DNA of 36,014 bases from Burkholderiales bacterium. Lineage in GTDB: Bacteria; Pseudomonadota; Gammaproteobacteria; Burkholderiales; Burkholderiaceae. The DNA is taken from NCBI GenBank assembly GCA_021287185.1, contig JAJTAZ010000001.1, positions 1-36,014 on the forward strand. The letters run 5' to 3'. How positions within the stretch are numbered: the first letter of the stretch is position 1; every line of letters starts with the position of its first letter. Shown here piece by piece: positions 26,651 through 35,427 of this stretch. The position numbers and the translations under genes are program-made. Under the pieces are notes generated by a model. That model did not search any database. It was not told the DNA's origin and saw only the letters and a list, made by a program, of their open reading frames with translations.

Positions 26651-27403
26651 TTAACCCAGCACTTTGGCTTCGTTGCGTAATTTTTCAACCAAAGTAGCCA
26701 CATCTGGCACAATGATGCCCGCTTTGCGTACCGGTGGCTCAGCCACTTTGAGCGTTTTCAAACGCGGCGCAACATCCACACCCAAAGTCTCTGGCGTGGT
26801 GGTATCCAGCGGTTTTTTCTTGGCTTTCATGATGTTCGGCAAGGTCGCGTAACGGGGTTCATTCAAACGCAAATCAGCCGTCACCACGGCTGGCAAACCC
26901 ATGCTGATGGTTTCTAAACCGCCATCGACTTCGCGCGTTACTGTGGCTTTGTCGCCTTCGACCACCAATTTGGATGCAAATGGTGCTTGTGGTAAATCCA
27001 ATAAACCTGCGAGCATTTGACCCGTTTGATTGGCATCGTCATCAATCGCTTGTTTACCCAAAATCACCAACGAAGGCGATTCTTGTTTGACCACTGCCGC
27101 GAGCAATTTCGCCACCGCCAAAGGTTGTAACTCGGCATTGGTTTCAATCAAAATCGCACGATCCGCACCCAAGGCCAAAGCACTGCGCAAAGTTTCTTGG
27201 CACTGCGCCACACCCGCTGAAACCGCAACGATTTCGGTCGCAATACCTGCTTCTTTCAGGCGAACCGCTTCTTCCATCGCAATTTCATCAAATGGATTCA
27301 TCGACATTTTGACGTTCGCGATGTCCACATCCGTGCCATCGGCTTTGACGCGCACGGATACGTTGTAGTCCACCGCGCGTTTAACAGCTACCAATACTTT
27401 CAT
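26651..27403 (-). CDS. etfB: Electron transfer flavoprotein beta subunit
   Basis: The protein is 250 residues. It begins [20 protein letters not shown], has the [16 protein letters not shown] region and the AMP-binding segment [22 protein letters not shown] near 120-140, and ends in a C-terminal arm that wraps around EtfA. A longer frame from 27466 was rejected because the family begins MK(V/I)LV at 27403. It is the first gene of etfBA. A sigma-70-like promoter lies about 130 bases upstream. Confidence 0.97.
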   Translation of the reverse strand: MKVLVAVKRAVDYNVSVRVKADGTDVDIANVKMSMNPFDEIAMEEAVRLKEAGIATEIVAVSAGVAQCQETLRSALALGADRAILIETNAELQPLAVAKLLAAVVKQESPSLVILGKQAIDDDANQTGQMLAGLLDLPQAPFASKLVVEGDKATVTREVDGGLETISMGLPAVVTADLRLNEPRYATLPNIMKAKKKPLDTTTPETLGVDVAPRLKTLKVAEPPVRKAGIIVPDVATLVEKLRNEAKVLG

Positions 27404-27768
27404 GTTTATAGCCCCTATTGTTTTGGGTTTAAGAATAAAATTAAAGAAGATATCCGCCACTGACACTGCGGCACAACCATATTAGGTGTTCTGGCAGACA
27501 CAAAAAATTGTGACTGCATACGCTGGGTTGATTATATAGCCGCGCGCATTTCGTTGCACAAATATCTCTCACGCGCTAAAATAGCACACTCGTTCGTTTT
27601 TTACAAATGCTTTTTTTATTTTTTGAAAAACAAGAAATGATTTCGTTTGTTTGGTCAATCCAGTGAGCCGACTACTCGAAAACCAGCAAGATGGCTTTTT
27701 AAATCGAACAGCGGACGGTCAAGCGGCCAACTGTTCTTAAACAAACAAGTTCGCTGGGATGGCTGGCA
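27404..27768. other. Intergenic region between the response regulator and etfB (365 bases)
   Basis: No gene is seen. It holds the etfB promoter (27531-27561) and an AT-rich stretch around 27595-27640. There is one imperfect inverted repeat (AACAAGAAAT/ATTTCGTTTGTT near 27628-27651) without a clear U tract. No convincing terminator for the response regulator was found, although AAAACCA/TGGCTTTT near 27678-27700 is a weak candidate. Confidence 0.5.
27531..27561 (-). promoter_or_regulatory. Probable etfB promoter
   Basis: On the minus strand, TTGTGC (27556-27561) is followed after 17 bases by TATATAAT (27531-27538). The -10 is strong and the -35 weak. Confidence 0.5.
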
Positions 27769-28377
27769 TCACACATCCAAAGTTTGCAGCAAATTAATTA
27801 ATTCGACAGCGCCTTTAACACCCATTTTTTTAAATAAATTGGCTCTGTGAATTTCAACGGTGCGCACCGCCATTTCCAACCTGTCGGCCGCCTCGCGATT
27901 GGTACAACCATCCAGCACCGCTTCCATGACCGATAATTCACGTGCACTCAAAGAATCCAGTTTTTGCTTAATGACTTCGGATTGCGCCACCACATTCAAA
28001 CGTCGCCCGCTGTGGCGCAAGCCCTCTAACACTCGGTCAACCAGCTGGTTGTCCGCAAATGGTTTTTCGAGAAAATCAAACGCCCCTTGCTTGACGGCAT
28101 TGACCGCCAAGGAGACCTCACCGTGCGCTGTCGAGAAAATAATTGGCCAACGCTCACGAACCTCTACCAAACTGTAAAACAGTTCCATCCCTGACATTTT
28201 GGGTTCCATGCGAATATCCAACACAATGCAACTGGCTCTATTGTGATCCAACTGAGGGAGGGCGTCCAAAAACGCCTCACCCGAGTCAAACGTCTGGCAA
28301 GTCAGCCCTCTGGATTCAAATAGGAAACTCAAAGAGTCGCGCACAATTTCTTCATCGTCTATCACATAAACTTGCAT
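27769..28377 (-). CDS. FixJ/NarL-type two-component response regulator
   Basis: The 202-residue protein has a receiver domain (1-120) with acidic pair D7/D8, phospho-acceptor Asp54 in IVLDIRM, STAHGE and the Lys of FLEKPF. A LuxR-type helix-turn-helix follows (about 140-200: LSARELSVMEAVLDGCTNREAA...RTVEIHRANLFKKMGV). The layout matches FixJ/DctR/TtrR-type activators. A frame from 28425 is longer, but the ATG at 28377 starts directly with the receiver strand. The sensor kinase gene ends about 106 bases upstream on the same strand, so this is the cognate pair. The regulated genes are unknown. The nearest downstream genes are etfBA. Confidence 0.93.
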   Translation of the reverse strand: MQVYVIDDEEIVRDSLSFLFESRGLTCQTFDSGEAFLDALPQLDHNRASCIVLDIRMEPKMSGMELFYSLVEVRERWPIIFSTAHGEVSLAVNAVKQGAFDFLEKPFADNQLVDRVLEGLRHSGRRLNVVAQSEVIKQKLDSLSARELSVMEAVLDGCTNREAADRLEMAVRTVEIHRANLFKKMGVKGAVELINLLQTLDV

Positions 28378-28483
28378 TTTTTTCTCACTTCGCCAAATTA
28401 CAACATTCTTGAGATAAAAGCACACTCACAACCTGCCTTTATATCTGCATATCAAAAATTTTTACATATTATACCATATCACT

Positions 28484-30895
28484 TTATGCCAATATTGGCA
28501 AGGTAATATAGAAACCGCCACCCTCCTCTTTTGATTTAGCCCAAATATGCCCGCCAATGGATTCTACTGTCGTGCGACAAATATTCAGACCAATACCCAC
28601 ACCTTGTTTTTTGGTGGTAAAGAAGGGCTCAAAAATACTGTCAATAATTTCCTTAGGAACACCAGGTCCCGTATCTTTAATGACTAAGCAAAGCAGATAT
28701 TCGGAATGCCGCGTGATCTGAATGTCAATTTTTTTCAAGGGAGAGTCAAACTCTATCAAAGCATCCATAGAATTGCGAATAATATTAATAATGGCGTGTT
28801 GTACCATGGCAACATCAATATAAACATCGGGCCATGTTTGTTCCAAACCATGTATGGTGAGTTGACAGTGTTTTTGCTTGAGTTCAAACTCAATCAAGTC
28901 GGCTGTTTGCTCCAACAGGGAGCCAATTGACACATAAACCAAATTCAATTCTTTGCTTTTGACAAAACGTTGTACCCGACGTGTCACTTTAGATGCGCGT
29001 TCTGCTTGATTTTGCAGCTTTTCGGACACTTCTGAAATTTTTCCAATATCAATATTCGCAGGCGTGTTCAACAGATAATTGGACAACCCCGCCGCATAGC
29101 CAGAAATCGCCGACAACGGTTGATTCAATTCATGAGAAATTGCCGATGCCATCTCACCCAAATTAATTAGGTATTGCAAGGTTTCTAAACGCTTGGTCTC
29201 GTTGATTTTAAAATCTTCCAAACGCTTTTGTTCGGTGACATCCTCTATAGAAGTCACCCAACCACTCAAAGCACCGTGCTCATCAAACATAACCCCACCC
29301 CGCATAATCATGTCTTTGATAGAGCCATCACGACATTTAAATTTTAGAGGCATAAAATACCCCCGTGATGACTCCATCAACACGATGTCTTGAGCGTGTT
29401 CTTTGCAAAAATTTAATAATTTTTTAAGCTTTTCTTGCTCATCGGGCACATAGTAAGGGGCATCATAAAACGCCGTACCAATCACATCTTCAACGCCGTA
29501 GCCCACCATATCGTAAAAAGCAGGGTTGGCGTACAACACTCGCCCATTCACGTCATGCACGCGCACGCCGATGTGCAAAGTATCTTCAATCGCCCGCCGC
29601 ATGCTGAACTCTTGCTTCAGTTTATGTTCGATTTGGATTTTCTCGGTGACATCTTCCACCGATGTCACCCAACCAGTTAAATTGCCCTGCCCATCGAGCA
29701 GAGATACCCCCCGAACCAACGCAGTCATGTATTGACCGTTTTTACGTTTAAAACGTGTGATGCGGTCATGGCTTTTGGCGTGTCCAAACTCAGTCTGCTC
29801 TCCTGTTGGCTTAAATTGGCTTTGAAACTCATTGACATCGGTCACTTCATCGGAACACACATAGGGGAGCAAATGTTCTGGGCGATATAAAATTTCTTCA
29901 GCATCATAACCAACCATGCGGGTAAAGACATCATTGACATAGGTTAAATATCCATTGGGTGCGTGGATGCGAATACCCACATTCAGTGAGTTTTCAAACG
30001 CTTGACGAATTTGAAATTGTTGTTCAATCTCACGCATCGCTTGGAAACGACGGTATTTTTCAAGCATCCCAGCAATCAAGGTCACAATGGACAAACCGAT
30101 GAGCGCCAACACCATCATCATGCCCCAATACAATACATTGGATTTGGCGTGAACAATGGGCACCACAATCACCGCAATTTCAGAGTCACATATCTGTGTG
30201 TTTTGTTGGTATTTAATATTCTGATGAAACAGCGTACCATCTGGAAAAGCACTTAGATTGCTGTAAATTAAGTTGCCATTGGAATACAATTTAATCAGAT
30301 GCCCCTGAGTAAATTCAGTTGAAAGCAGTAACCCCAGTAAATCATCTATTTTCAAGCGCGCTTGTAAAAAACCCGTAAGCATCATGCGTCCATCAGGTCG
30401 TGTGGCTGGAATCGGTATGGAACATTCTGCAATGGTTTGACGCAAATCCCCAGTTTCAATAAAACCAAGAAGTTGGTTTCGCGTGACGTGTTCCAAAATG
30501 GGCTGGGTGATGATGGATCTATTTCGTTGTTCGTCTGAAGCCACACCATGAAGCCATTGACCATTCGCGTCAAACCAACTGACTCGGTTGAGTTCTGGAT
30601 AACGCACGAGCAAATCATTGGCAGATTTCTGGAACAGCGATAAATTAAAGCCATTTTTGACAATCGCATCACCCGCTGTAAAACTTTCTTTGCGCAGATG
30701 CGCCACGCGGTTTTCTACATTTTCCTCGGCCCAAAACACTTGAGACTCAAATGTCTTGCGGTAAAAAGTCTCTTGAGCTTTGTCGTAGCGCAAAAACAAA
30801 TACCCAATTCCCAAAGCCAATGCAAGCAGCAATACAATGGGTACAATGTGCCAGTAATCTGTTTTATATTTATTGGAAAAGACTTTATCAAACAT
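28484..30895 (-). CDS. Membrane PAS-domain sensor histidine kinase
   Basis: The protein is about 803 residues. A first membrane helix (about 18-38), a periplasmic sensor domain of about 200 residues, a second helix near 250-275, two consecutive PAS/PAC modules, a HisKA domain with phospho-acceptor His588 in AISHELNQPLSAIS, and an HATPase domain follow. The latter has the N box (NIIRNSMDAL), G1 (IKDTGPGVP), the F box (IFEPFFTTK) and G2 (GVGIGLNI). The HELNQPLSAI type is shared with DctS/FixL-like kinases that work with FixJ-type regulators. The signal is unknown. The ATG at 30895 overlaps the upstream phosphatase gene by 8 bases (ATGTTTGA), so it is probably cotranscribed with it. Confidence 0.93.
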   Translation of the reverse strand: MFDKVFSNKYKTDYWHIVPIVLLLALALGIGYLFLRYDKAQETFYRKTFESQVFWAEENVENRVAHLRKESFTAGDAIVKNGFNLSLFQKSANDLLVRYPELNRVSWFDANGQWLHGVASDEQRNRSIITQPILEHVTRNQLLGFIETGDLRQTIAECSIPIPATRPDGRMMLTGFLQARLKIDDLLGLLLSTEFTQGHLIKLYSNGNLIYSNLSAFPDGTLFHQNIKYQQNTQICDSEIAVIVVPIVHAKSNVLYWGMMMVLALIGLSIVTLIAGMLEKYRRFQAMREIEQQFQIRQAFENSLNVGIRIHAPNGYLTYVNDVFTRMVGYDAEEILYRPEHLLPYVCSDEVTDVNEFQSQFKPTGEQTEFGHAKSHDRITRFKRKNGQYMTALVRGVSLLDGQGNLTGWVTSVEDVTEKIQIEHKLKQEFSMRRAIEDTLHIGVRVHDVNGRVLYANPAFYDMVGYGVEDVIGTAFYDAPYYVPDEQEKLKKLLNFCKEHAQDIVLMESSRGYFMPLKFKCRDGSIKDMIMRGGVMFDEHGALSGWVTSIEDVTEQKRLEDFKINETKRLETLQYLINLGEMASAISHELNQPLSAISGYAAGLSNYLLNTPANIDIGKISEVSEKLQNQAERASKVTRRVQRFVKSKELNLVYVSIGSLLEQTADLIEFELKQKHCQLTIHGLEQTWPDVYIDVAMVQHAIINIIRNSMDALIEFDSPLKKIDIQITRHSEYLLCLVIKDTGPGVPKEIIDSIFEPFFTTKKQGVGIGLNICRTTVESIGGHIWAKSKEEGGGFYITLPILA

Positions 30896-31592
30896 CTGAG
30901 TTACCCACAAAAGTTGGTAACAAACATTGAGCCAACTGGGTCACATCGTGCACCACCCAGTCAGGTTGGGCACGCTGCAAATCATCAACCGAATGTGCTC
31001 CATAACTGACCGCAATGTTTTTCATTTGAATAGCGCGAGCCATTTCGATGTCAAATTGCGTATCACCCACCATCATCGCCTGCTCCACGGTTATATTATG
31101 CTCGTCCAACAACTCTTGCAACATCAGTGGGTGTGGCTTGGATGCTGTCTCGTCCGCCGTGCGCGTACTGTCGAATAGTTGAGAAATCTCTGGATGTTTT
31201 TTTAATAAATGATTCAGCCCCATACGCGATTTACCCGTGGCCACTGCCAAGTATTTATTTTGATTCTTGAGTGTTTGTAATAAAGGCAGAATACCCTCGT
31301 ACAGCACCAAGGCATGTTCGTCAGCAAAATAATATTGTCGGTATTTGGCAACAAACGCATCCAATGTCGCAGCCGACACTTCGCCCACCAACGCGCGCGT
31401 CGCCTCAGCAAACCCCAAACCGATGACTTGGCGTGCTTGATGCTCATCAACCTCACCCAAATCTAAATCGCGCGCCGCGCGTGACAAACTGTGGGCAATC
31501 GCCGCAGTCGAATCAAACAGCGTGCCATCCCAATCAAAAATCATCAATTGGGAGTCGCTAAATTGTTTTGAGAAATGAGGAGAATTGAGCAT
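30888..31592 (-). CDS. HAD-superfamily phosphatase, Gph-like
   Basis: The 234-residue protein has HAD motifs I (FDWDGTLFDS), II (a Thr/Ser in AVATGKSRMGLN), III (a Lys in ASKPHPLMLQ) and IV (MMVGDTQFDIEMA), with an alpha-helical cap between I and II. Phosphoglycolate phosphatase and related sugar-phosphate phosphatases share this form, and the substrate is not certain. It is the first gene of a minus-strand unit with the sensor kinase and regulator. GAGGAG precedes the ATG by about 7 bases. Confidence 0.9.
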   Translation of the reverse strand: MLNSPHFSKQFSDSQLMIFDWDGTLFDSTAAIAHSLSRAARDLDLGEVDEHQARQVIGLGFAEATRALVGEVSAATLDAFVAKYRQYYFADEHALVLYEGILPLLQTLKNQNKYLAVATGKSRMGLNHLLKKHPEISQLFDSTRTADETASKPHPLMLQELLDEHNITVEQAMMVGDTQFDIEMARAIQMKNIAVSYGAHSVDDLQRAQPDWVVHDVTQLAQCLLPTFVGNSDV

Positions 31593-31675
31593 AACGAGCC
31601 ATTTTTACCGTATGGGCTCATTGTATCATTTGTGAAAAATTGTGGTGCACAGGTCAATCGCCTTATCAGACCCAA

Positions 31676-32188
31676 TCACACTTTCAGCAGCGCACTGATG
31701 GCCGACAATTCATCGACCACGTGTTGAATATTCAAATTTTGGATGCGTACAGATGCAGTCGTTTTCTCAAACGCAGCAACTGGGTGTGCCGCATTCTCAG
31801 GGGTGTCACTGGTAGATGGGTCAACAACATCTGCCAATTGAACATCGTGTGCATCGGACTCATTGGGCGCATCAGGTGGCGACAATTCAAACACCGAAAC
31901 ATCTTCCGCCATTTTTTGTTCCAACTGCAAGCGCGCCCCAGCAATGGTAAACCCTTGCTCGTACAACAACGAGCGAATTTGCCGCACCAACTCCACTTCG
32001 TGCAATTGATAATAGCGGCGGTTGCCTCGACGCTTCATTGGGCGCAACTGAGCGAACTCCTGCTCCCAATAGCGCAACACGTATGAACGCACGTCACACA
32101 ATTGACTGACCTCGCCAATCGTGAAATAACGCTTGGCAGGGATTGCAGGCAAGTCGCGTGTGAGTATGTAGCCTTGTGGTGTCGTCAT
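31676..32188 (-). CDS. MerR-family transcriptional regulator
   Basis: The 170-residue protein has an N-terminal MerR winged helix (KRYFTIGEVSQLCDVRSYVL through LRYWEQEFAQLRPMKRRGNRRYY), a helical dimerisation segment (about 65-90) and an acidic, low-complexity C-terminal part without metal-binding cysteines. It fits the cysteine-less MerR proteins commonly found beside ihfA in betaproteobacteria. The target is unknown. It follows ihfA after 41 bases and is likely the last gene of the pheT-ihfA unit. The usual tRNA-Pro gene after it was not found here. Confidence 0.9.
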   Translation of the reverse strand: MTTPQGYILTRDLPAIPAKRYFTIGEVSQLCDVRSYVLRYWEQEFAQLRPMKRRGNRRYYQLHEVELVRQIRSLLYEQGFTIAGARLQLEQKMAEDVSVFELSPPDAPNESDAHDVQLADVVDPSTSDTPENAAHPVAAFEKTTASVRIQNLNIQHVVDELSAISALLKV

Positions 32189-32229
32189 GCTGTTGTTCTA
32201 TGCGTGTTAAACATTCGGTTAGACATTCG

Positions 32230-32604
32230 TTAGGCATTCAATGGACGGGCTTGCTCCACTTGTTCTTTGAGTTTTTGACTGGCGTGAAAACTCACCACGC
32301 GACGTGCGCTGATGGACACTGTTTCACCCGTCTTAGGATTACGCCCTGGGCGTGAGGCTTTGTCACGCACTGAGAAATTACCAAAACCCGATAATTTGAC
32401 GGTATCACCCATCTCCAAACTGGTGCGAATCTCTTCAAAAAACGCCTCAACCATTTCTTTGGCTTCGCGCTTGTTCAAACCGACTTGCGCAAACAACAAT
32501 TCTGCCAACTCAGCCTTGGTCAGTGTGAACGCGCCATCATCCGCTTTACCCTCTTCAATCAGTTCATCGAGCGTATCTAAAATAAGTTTTTCGTCTTGAT
32601 TCAT
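32230..32604 (-). CDS. ihfA: Integration host factor alpha subunit with N-terminal extension
   Basis: The 124-residue protein has an IhfA core starting [17 protein letters not shown] near residue 27. It includes the signature [21 protein letters not shown], with the Pro that intercalates in the DNA bend, and [15 protein letters not shown]. coli IhfA has 99 residues, so about 25 acidic residues ([20 protein letters not shown]) are extra. No alternative start codon lies at the core boundary, and AAGGA lies 8 bases before the ATG at 32604, so the extension looks real. IHF bends DNA at specific sites. It follows pheT as in most proteobacteria. Confidence 0.95.
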   Translation of the reverse strand: MNQDEKLILDTLDELIEEGKADDGAFTLTKAELAELLFAQVGLNKREAKEMVEAFFEEIRTSLEMGDTVKLSGFGNFSVRDKASRPGRNPKTGETVSISARRVVSFHASQKLKEQVEQARPLNA

Positions 32605-32661
32605 ACCCGTATTCCTTGGCTGTTCTGCTGTCTATTTTTGTATTGATTCTGTTTCACTTCT

Positions 32662-35109
32662 TTATCGCAAACGCGCACCGACTTTGGCTTGCAACGCGCT
32701 TAAAATCTGCGCCATCACCTGCTCAATTTGTGCATCCTGCAGGGTATTGTCCGCATCTTGCATTTGCACACGATACGCCAAACTCTTCTCATCGTCCGCC
32801 ACGCGCTCACCTTGATACACATCGAACAATTGCACCGATTGAATGATAGCGCAGTCTGGGTTCATACTTGGCAAATCCATCATAAGTTGTTGAATTTGTT
32901 GCGCTAATACATCACGTTTGACAATAATTGCCAAGTCACGCGTCACCATCGGTTGTTTGGACACCGCACTGGCCACAGGTACATCACGAGCCAATACGGC
33001 TTGGGCGTCCAATTCAAACAACATGGGTGCACGAGGTAAATCATAGTTTTGCTGCAAGCGCGGGTGCATCTGTCCGACCCAACCAATCACTTTACCGTGT
33101 AATGACACCGCCGCGCAACGTCCCGGATGCGCCGATGGATGCGCAAATGCAGCAAACGTCAAAACCGCAGGTGCGAACAGCCGCTCCAAATCACCTTTGA
33201 CATCGTAAAAATCCACATCGGTGGTTTTGCTCGCCCACTGCTCAGGCAAGGCAGAACCATACGCCAAACCTGCAAGTTTCAAAGGCTGTGCAATATTCGG
33301 CACTGTGGTTTCGGACGCTTGGATAGTTGCGTCACGGTGAAAAACTTTAGCGATTTCAAACACCCGCACACGGGTTTGCGAACGCGCGAGGTTGGTTTTC
33401 AAATTCTGTACCAAAGAACCCACCAACTGGGTGCGCATCACCGCAAGGCTACTGGCGATGGGGTTGAGCAACTCAATTTTATCCTCAGTCGAAGTGCCGA
33501 AATCTTGCTCCAACGCAGGGTCAACAAAACTGTAGTTAATGACTTCTTGATAATCCATCGCCACCAGCGCATCACGCACCACGTCGGCTGAACGAATGCG
33601 CTCAGGCACATCCAACACCGAAATTTGTGCCACAGGCGCGTGGGTTGGGATGTTGTGATAGCCAAACAAACGCACGACTTCTTCAATCAAATCCTCCTCA
33701 ATCGCCATATCAAAACGATACGAAGGCGCTTGTACGTGCAAAACACTGTCTTGTCCCGTGCCCACTTGCTGCACATCCAATTGCAAACGTGACAAATCCG
33801 CCACCATTTGTTCTACGGGAATATCGACACCAATCACCTTGCACGCACGCGCCACGCGCATGGTGATGTGTTCACGCTGGGGCAACTGACCTACCACTTC
33901 ACTCACCGCGCCAATCTCTACCGCATCACCACCGCAAATGGCTTGCACCAACTGCGTGGCGTATTCCAAGGCTTCAATTTGACCCATAAAATCCACACCA
34001 CGCTCAAAACGATGCGCCGCATCAGAGGTGAATTTATAACGACGGGTTTTGCCTTGAATGAATTCAGGCGCAAAAAACGCCGATTCAAGGAAAATATGTT
34101 TCGTGTGCAGCTCGGCTTTCGAGTCAAAACTGCCCATCACGCCCGCCATACCGAGGATTTTTTCATCATCGGCAATCACCAACACATCGTCTTGCAACAC
34201 GTGGGTTTGCTCATTGAGTAATTTGACCGACTCGCCTGACTTTGCCATACGCGCGGTGAGCGTGCCTTTAATCGCGTCCAAATCATACACATGCATCGGT
34301 TGTCCCAAGGTCAACATCACGTAATTGGTGATGTCCACCAAAGCACTGATCGAACGATGTCCCGCACGCTCCAAACGTTGCACCATCCACAGCGGCGTCG
34401 GCGCATTCGCGTTGAGATTTTTAATCACACGCCCCGTCAAACGACCGCACGCCACAGGGGCATCAATTTTAATTGGCAAAGTGATGTCTGCATTCGGCGC
34501 AACAGGTTTGACCACCAACGGCGTGAGCGGCACCGCATTTGCCCCACCCACCAAGGCACAAACATCGCGCGCCACACCACGTACCGACAAACAGTCCGCA
34601 CGGTTCGGCGTGAGTTTAATCGTGTACACCGTGTCGTCCAAACTCAAATACTCGCGCAGGTTTTGACCGACTGGCGCCGCATTTTCTCCACTCGCTGGCA
34701 ACTCGTACAAACCCGAAGCATCGGGATTGATGCCCAACTCTTTGGCCGAACACAACATCCCCGATGAAGCCACACCGCGCAACTTCGCGTCCTTGATTTT
34801 AAAATCCCCAGGTAAAACCGCACCGACCGTCGCACATGGCACACGAATACCGACCCGTGCATTCGGCGCACCGCAAACGATTTGCAATGGCTCGCCCGCG
34901 TTGATATTCACCTTGCAGACATTGAGTTTATCCGCGTCAGGGTGCTTGCTGCACTCAATGATTTCACCGACCACCACGCCTGTAAAGTCAGGCGCGGCTT
35001 TCTCCATCTCCTCGACTTCCAAACCACCCATCGTCAACACGTCCGCGAGTTGCGCCGCAGAAATATTGGGGTTAATCCATTCACGTAACCATTGTTCTGA
35101 AAATTGCAT
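32662..35109 (-). CDS. pheT: Phenylalanyl-tRNA synthetase beta subunit
   Basis: The 815-residue protein covers the full beta chain: N-terminal tRNA-binding domain (about 40-150, CSKHPDADKLNVCKVN), B3/B4 editing domain, B5 domain with the PTHAPV and IEEDLIEEVVRLFGYHNIP region, and a C-terminal anticodon-binding FDX-ACB domain (KQPMVTRDLAIIVKRDV). With PheS it charges tRNA-Phe and edits Tyr. AAAGG lies before the ATG. The family normally has pheS directly upstream. Here about 740 bases, holding a membrane-protein gene and palindromic repeats, intervene. Confidence 0.98.
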   Translation of the reverse strand: MQFSEQWLREWINPNISAAQLADVLTMGGLEVEEMEKAAPDFTGVVVGEIIECSKHPDADKLNVCKVNINAGEPLQIVCGAPNARVGIRVPCATVGAVLPGDFKIKDAKLRGVASSGMLCSAKELGINPDASGLYELPASGENAAPVGQNLREYLSLDDTVYTIKLTPNRADCLSVRGVARDVCALVGGANAVPLTPLVVKPVAPNADITLPIKIDAPVACGRLTGRVIKNLNANAPTPLWMVQRLERAGHRSISALVDITNYVMLTLGQPMHVYDLDAIKGTLTARMAKSGESVKLLNEQTHVLQDDVLVIADDEKILGMAGVMGSFDSKAELHTKHIFLESAFFAPEFIQGKTRRYKFTSDAAHRFERGVDFMGQIEALEYATQLVQAICGGDAVEIGAVSEVVGQLPQREHITMRVARACKVIGVDIPVEQMVADLSRLQLDVQQVGTGQDSVLHVQAPSYRFDMAIEEDLIEEVVRLFGYHNIPTHAPVAQISVLDVPERIRSADVVRDALVAMDYQEVINYSFVDPALEQDFGTSTEDKIELLNPIASSLAVMRTQLVGSLVQNLKTNLARSQTRVRVFEIAKVFHRDATIQASETTVPNIAQPLKLAGLAYGSALPEQWASKTTDVDFYDVKGDLERLFAPAVLTFAAFAHPSAHPGRCAAVSLHGKVIGWVGQMHPRLQQNYDLPRAPMLFELDAQAVLARDVPVASAVSKQPMVTRDLAIIVKRDVLAQQIQQLMMDLPSMNPDCAIIQSVQLFDVYQGERVADDEKSLAYRVQMQDADNTLQDAQIEQVMAQILSALQAKVGARLR

Positions 35110-35412
35110 TTTTTACCTTTGGCGCTTGCCACATTAACTTAATTTTTTAAAACCTTTGAATCGTACTTGTCATCACTCGAAGCGACACCATCAAAATCTC
35201 CGTCATTACGAGCGATGCTTCATCAACGAAGCAATCCATTCACGTCCATCGAAATGACCCGCTGGATTGCTTCGCGGCAAAACCGCTCGTAATGACGGAA
35301 ATATTTTTCAACGCTCACCTAATCCGTAGGCTGGCGGTGAGGGAGGGGCACAGCTCCGAGCAAACCCCAACAATGCCAGCATACTGAGAATATTGGGGCT
35401 CACTAAAATGGC
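35110..35412. other. Gene-free stretch between pheT and the small membrane-protein gene
   Basis: No gene is seen. It is almost filled by two palindromic elements, listed separately at 35199-35299 and 35325-35427. The segment 35160-35198 (TTGTCATCACTCGAAGCGAC) resembles a worn fragment of the first. A pheT promoter is not evident. The 35120-35155 part is AT-rich. Confidence 0.6.
35199..35299. repeat. Long interrupted palindrome, dispersed-repeat-like (CGTCATTACGAG family)
   Basis: The outer arms TCCGTCATTACGAGCG (35199-35214) and 35284-35299 are perfect 16-base complements. The inner arms CGAAGCAATCCA (35227-35238) and TGGATTGCTTCG (35263-35274) are also perfect. The element is about 101 bases with an AT/GC-balanced core. 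The CGTCATT-CGAG...GAAGCAATCCA pattern resembles MITE-like dispersed repeats in many bacterial genomes. That it is dispersed in this genome cannot be shown from a single copy. Confidence 0.7.
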
Positions 35413-35427
35413 TCACCCCAACCTACG
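35325..35427. repeat. Second imperfect palindrome, dispersed-repeat-like (GTAGGTTGGGGTGAG family)
   Basis: CGTAGGCTGGCGGTGAG (35325-35341) and CTCACCCCAACCTACG (35412-35427) are imperfect complements (two differences and a one-base length change). Inside, ACCCCAACAAT (near 35363-35373) and ATTGGGG (35392-35398) form a second pair. The right arm covers the end of the membrane-protein gene. Confidence 0.6.

Noticed and set aside
31593-31675. Possible tRNA-Pro or terminator after the MerR/HAD genes
   Set aside because: No cloverleaf fits. The GAGCCAT/ATGGGCTC pair at 31596-31619 has a bulge and no U tract.
31640-32086. 148-codon open frame on the plus strand
   Set aside because: Antisense of the MerR gene, with no ribosome binding site or family pattern.
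33127-33591. 154-codon open frame on the plus strand
   Set aside because: Antisense of pheT, whose protein motifs are continuous on the other strand.
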